This document shows, piece by piece, positions 63,006 through 64,000 of a stretch of 64,000 nucleotides of DNA. Within the stretch, counting starts at the first letter, position 1, and every line of letters starts with the position of its first letter. This DNA comes from JAWKWH01 sp963669285 (GTDB lineage Bacteria; Pseudomonadota; Alphaproteobacteria; Rhizobiales; Rhizobiaceae), in contig CAXXSI010000019.1 of NCBI GenBank assembly GCA_963669285.2, forward strand, positions 62,001-126,000, given 5' to 3'. A model generated the notes under the pieces. It ran no database searches. It was given only the letters and a program-made list of their open reading frames with translations, and was not told the DNA's origin. The position numbers were made by a program, and so were the translations under genes.

Positions 63006-64000
63006 TCAGAAGCCGAAATTCTCGGCCAGCTCGGCGATCCACTGATCTTGAAATGCCTGCAACCGGGCGGTCGGCTGTTGCGCTGAAATGCGCTCATGCA
63101 TCGGATCGTCGATGCGGGTGTTCGATGCAGACAGTGTCTCGAGCACAAGATGACCGCAAAACGGCACATAGACTTCCGAATATCCACCTTCGTGGGCCAT
63201 GACGATGCGGCCTTGGCACAGATCACCGGCCCAATCCATGAGCATTGCAGTCATGTCGGCGAATGTGGTCGCCGAGCAGAGCATGCGGGCCAGCGGATCA
63301 GTGCTGACGGCGTCAAATCCACAGGCCACTACGATCAGGTCGGGTTTGAAACGCCGCAATGCCGGACCGACGATATTTTCAAATGCGCCGAGATAGGTTT
63401 TATGGCCACTTCCCGGTGGCAGCGGGATATTGACGTTGAAACCGTTGCCGGCGCCGATGCCGCGCGTCGCGGCATCTCCGGTATCGAGCGGGAAACAATG
63501 CTCCTGGTGCAGCGAAATGGTCAAAACGTCCGGTCGCTCGATATAAATAGCCTCTGTGCCGTTGCCATGGTGGACATCCCAGTCGATGACGGCAACACGC
63601 AGATCGGGGGAACTGGTTTTTGCCGCCTCAATCGCTATGGCGATGTTGGCAAGCAGGCAGAATCCCATCGGGTTGTCCGGCAGGCAGTGGTGGCCCGGCG
63701 GCCGGCTGAGCGCGTAGGCATTGGAAACCGTTCCGTCAAGTACGGATGATACCGCATGGCTCACCAGCCCCGCTGAGAGGCACGCAATTTCGAAGCCGCC
63801 GGGCCCGAAAGGTGCTCTCGTGCCCAGTTCGCCGCCGCCGGCATCGCTAACGCGTTTGAATTCATCGATATAGGACGATGGATGGACGCGCATCAGGTCT
63901 TCGCGCGAGACCGGGCTAACGGAACGGCAATCGAGTTCACCGGCAAGGCCGGTCACTTCGACCAGGTTTTTCAGCCGTCGCTTGGTTTCCGGATTTTCCG
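63006..64000 (-). CDS. Histone deacetylase-family (class II-like) deacetylase, 5' end beyond window
   Basis: Zn-dependent deacetylase family including acetylpolyamine amidohydrolases. Visible residues, reading from the window edge, begin ENPETKRRLKNLVEVTG, so the start codon lies beyond 64000; an internal ATG at 63956 is probably not the start. Catalytic blocks are RPPGHHCLPDNPMGF and VIDWDVHHGNGTEAIY with the tandem His and zinc-ligand Asp/His, and DLIVVACGFDAVSTDPL. Substrate unknown. Confidence 0.9.
   Translation of the reverse strand, partial: ENPETKRRLKNLVEVTGLAGELDCRSVSPVSREDLMRVHPSSYIDEFKRVSDAGGGELGTRAPFGPGGFEIACLSAGLVSHAVSSVLDGTVSNAYALSRPPGHHCLPDNPMGFCLLANIAIAIEAAKTSSPDLRVAVIDWDVHHGNGTEAIYIERPDVLTISLHQEHCFPLDTGDAATRGIGAGNGFNVNIPLPPGSGHKTYLGAFENIVGPALRRFKPDLIVVACGFDAVSTDPLARMLCSATTFADMTAMLMDWAGDLCQGRIVMAHEGGYSEVYVPFCGHLVLETLSASNTRIDDPMHERISAQQPTARLQAFQDQWIAELAENFGF

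Noticed and set aside
1..64000. Mobile element, CRISPR array or defence system
   Set aside because: No transposase, integrase, repeat-spacer array or defence-family gene found; the window reads as core chromosomal genes.

Overview
This window looks like chromosomal DNA of an alphaproteobacterium, most likely of the order Hyphomicrobiales (Rhizobiales). Clade-typical signs are a RirA-type iron regulator with Irr-type and IRO-type operators, the mnmE-mnmG-rsmG-parA-parB-holA block with parS sites, an imuA-imuB-dnaE2 cassette behind a GTTC-N7-GTTC SOS box, and single-copy DUF1636 and DUF1737 genes. I saw no mobile element, CRISPR array, rRNA or prophage. One tRNA-Gly(GCC) is present.

Layout. 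1-8.8 kb: a DUF255/thioredoxin-fold protein (partial), then the origin-proximal block with three parS sites between mnmE and mnmG and a fourth inside rsmG, then holA on the other strand. 8.8-10.5 kb: rirA divergent from a ferric-iron binding protein, with operators between them. 10.5-32.1 kb: a nearly complete aerobic-type cobalamin region. A minus-strand series (DUF1636-cobW-cobN-cobG-cobH-cobI-cobJ, cobL-cobE-cobM, cobA-cobB-cobS-cobT) is interrupted by two plus-strand genes, cobK and cbiD. A plus-strand series (cbtB-cbtA-cobU-cobO, then cobD/cobC and a tyrosine-phosphatase-like gene) lies beyond two back-to-back divergent cobalamin riboswitches, and cbiB is on the minus strand. 32-37.5 kb: a secreted amidohydrolase, a methyltransferase, tRNA-Gly, a prolyl-tRNA editing protein, a thioredoxin-TPR protein, LON-domain and Trm112-like proteins and a TetR regulator. 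37.5-43.4 kb: the SOS mutagenesis cassette. 43.5-51.4 kb: small metabolic genes including leuD and leuB. 51.4-64 kb: a biotinyl-carboxyltransferase fusion, asd with a possible Thr/Lys attenuator, an Irr-box-linked secreted protein, M3 peptidase, carbonic anhydrase, pyridoxal kinase, a LemA-TPM-TPM cluster, GNAT, ppa and a partial HDAC-like deacetylase.

How the genes work together. The cob genes cover precorrin ring building (cobA, I, G, J, M, cbiD, K, L, H), amidation (cobB), part of cobalt insertion (cobN, cobW), adenosylation (cobO), aminopropanol attachment (cobD, cbiB) and nucleotide-loop assembly (cobU, cobT, cobS), plus cobalt uptake (cbtAB). Missing from the window are cobQ, bluB, the cobaltochelatase CobS/CobT subunits and cobF; cbiD probably replaces cobF.

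Most notable: a candidate Thr/Lys leader-peptide attenuator before asd; the interleaved cob operon with two divergent pairs whose start codons share a CATG; a phosphatase in the cob cluster that could fill the missing alpha-ribazole/cobalamin-phosphate phosphatase step; a perfect 15-bp inverted-repeat Irr box by a small secreted protein; and single-base frameshifts in mnmE, cobG and cobN that look more like sequence errors than decay.
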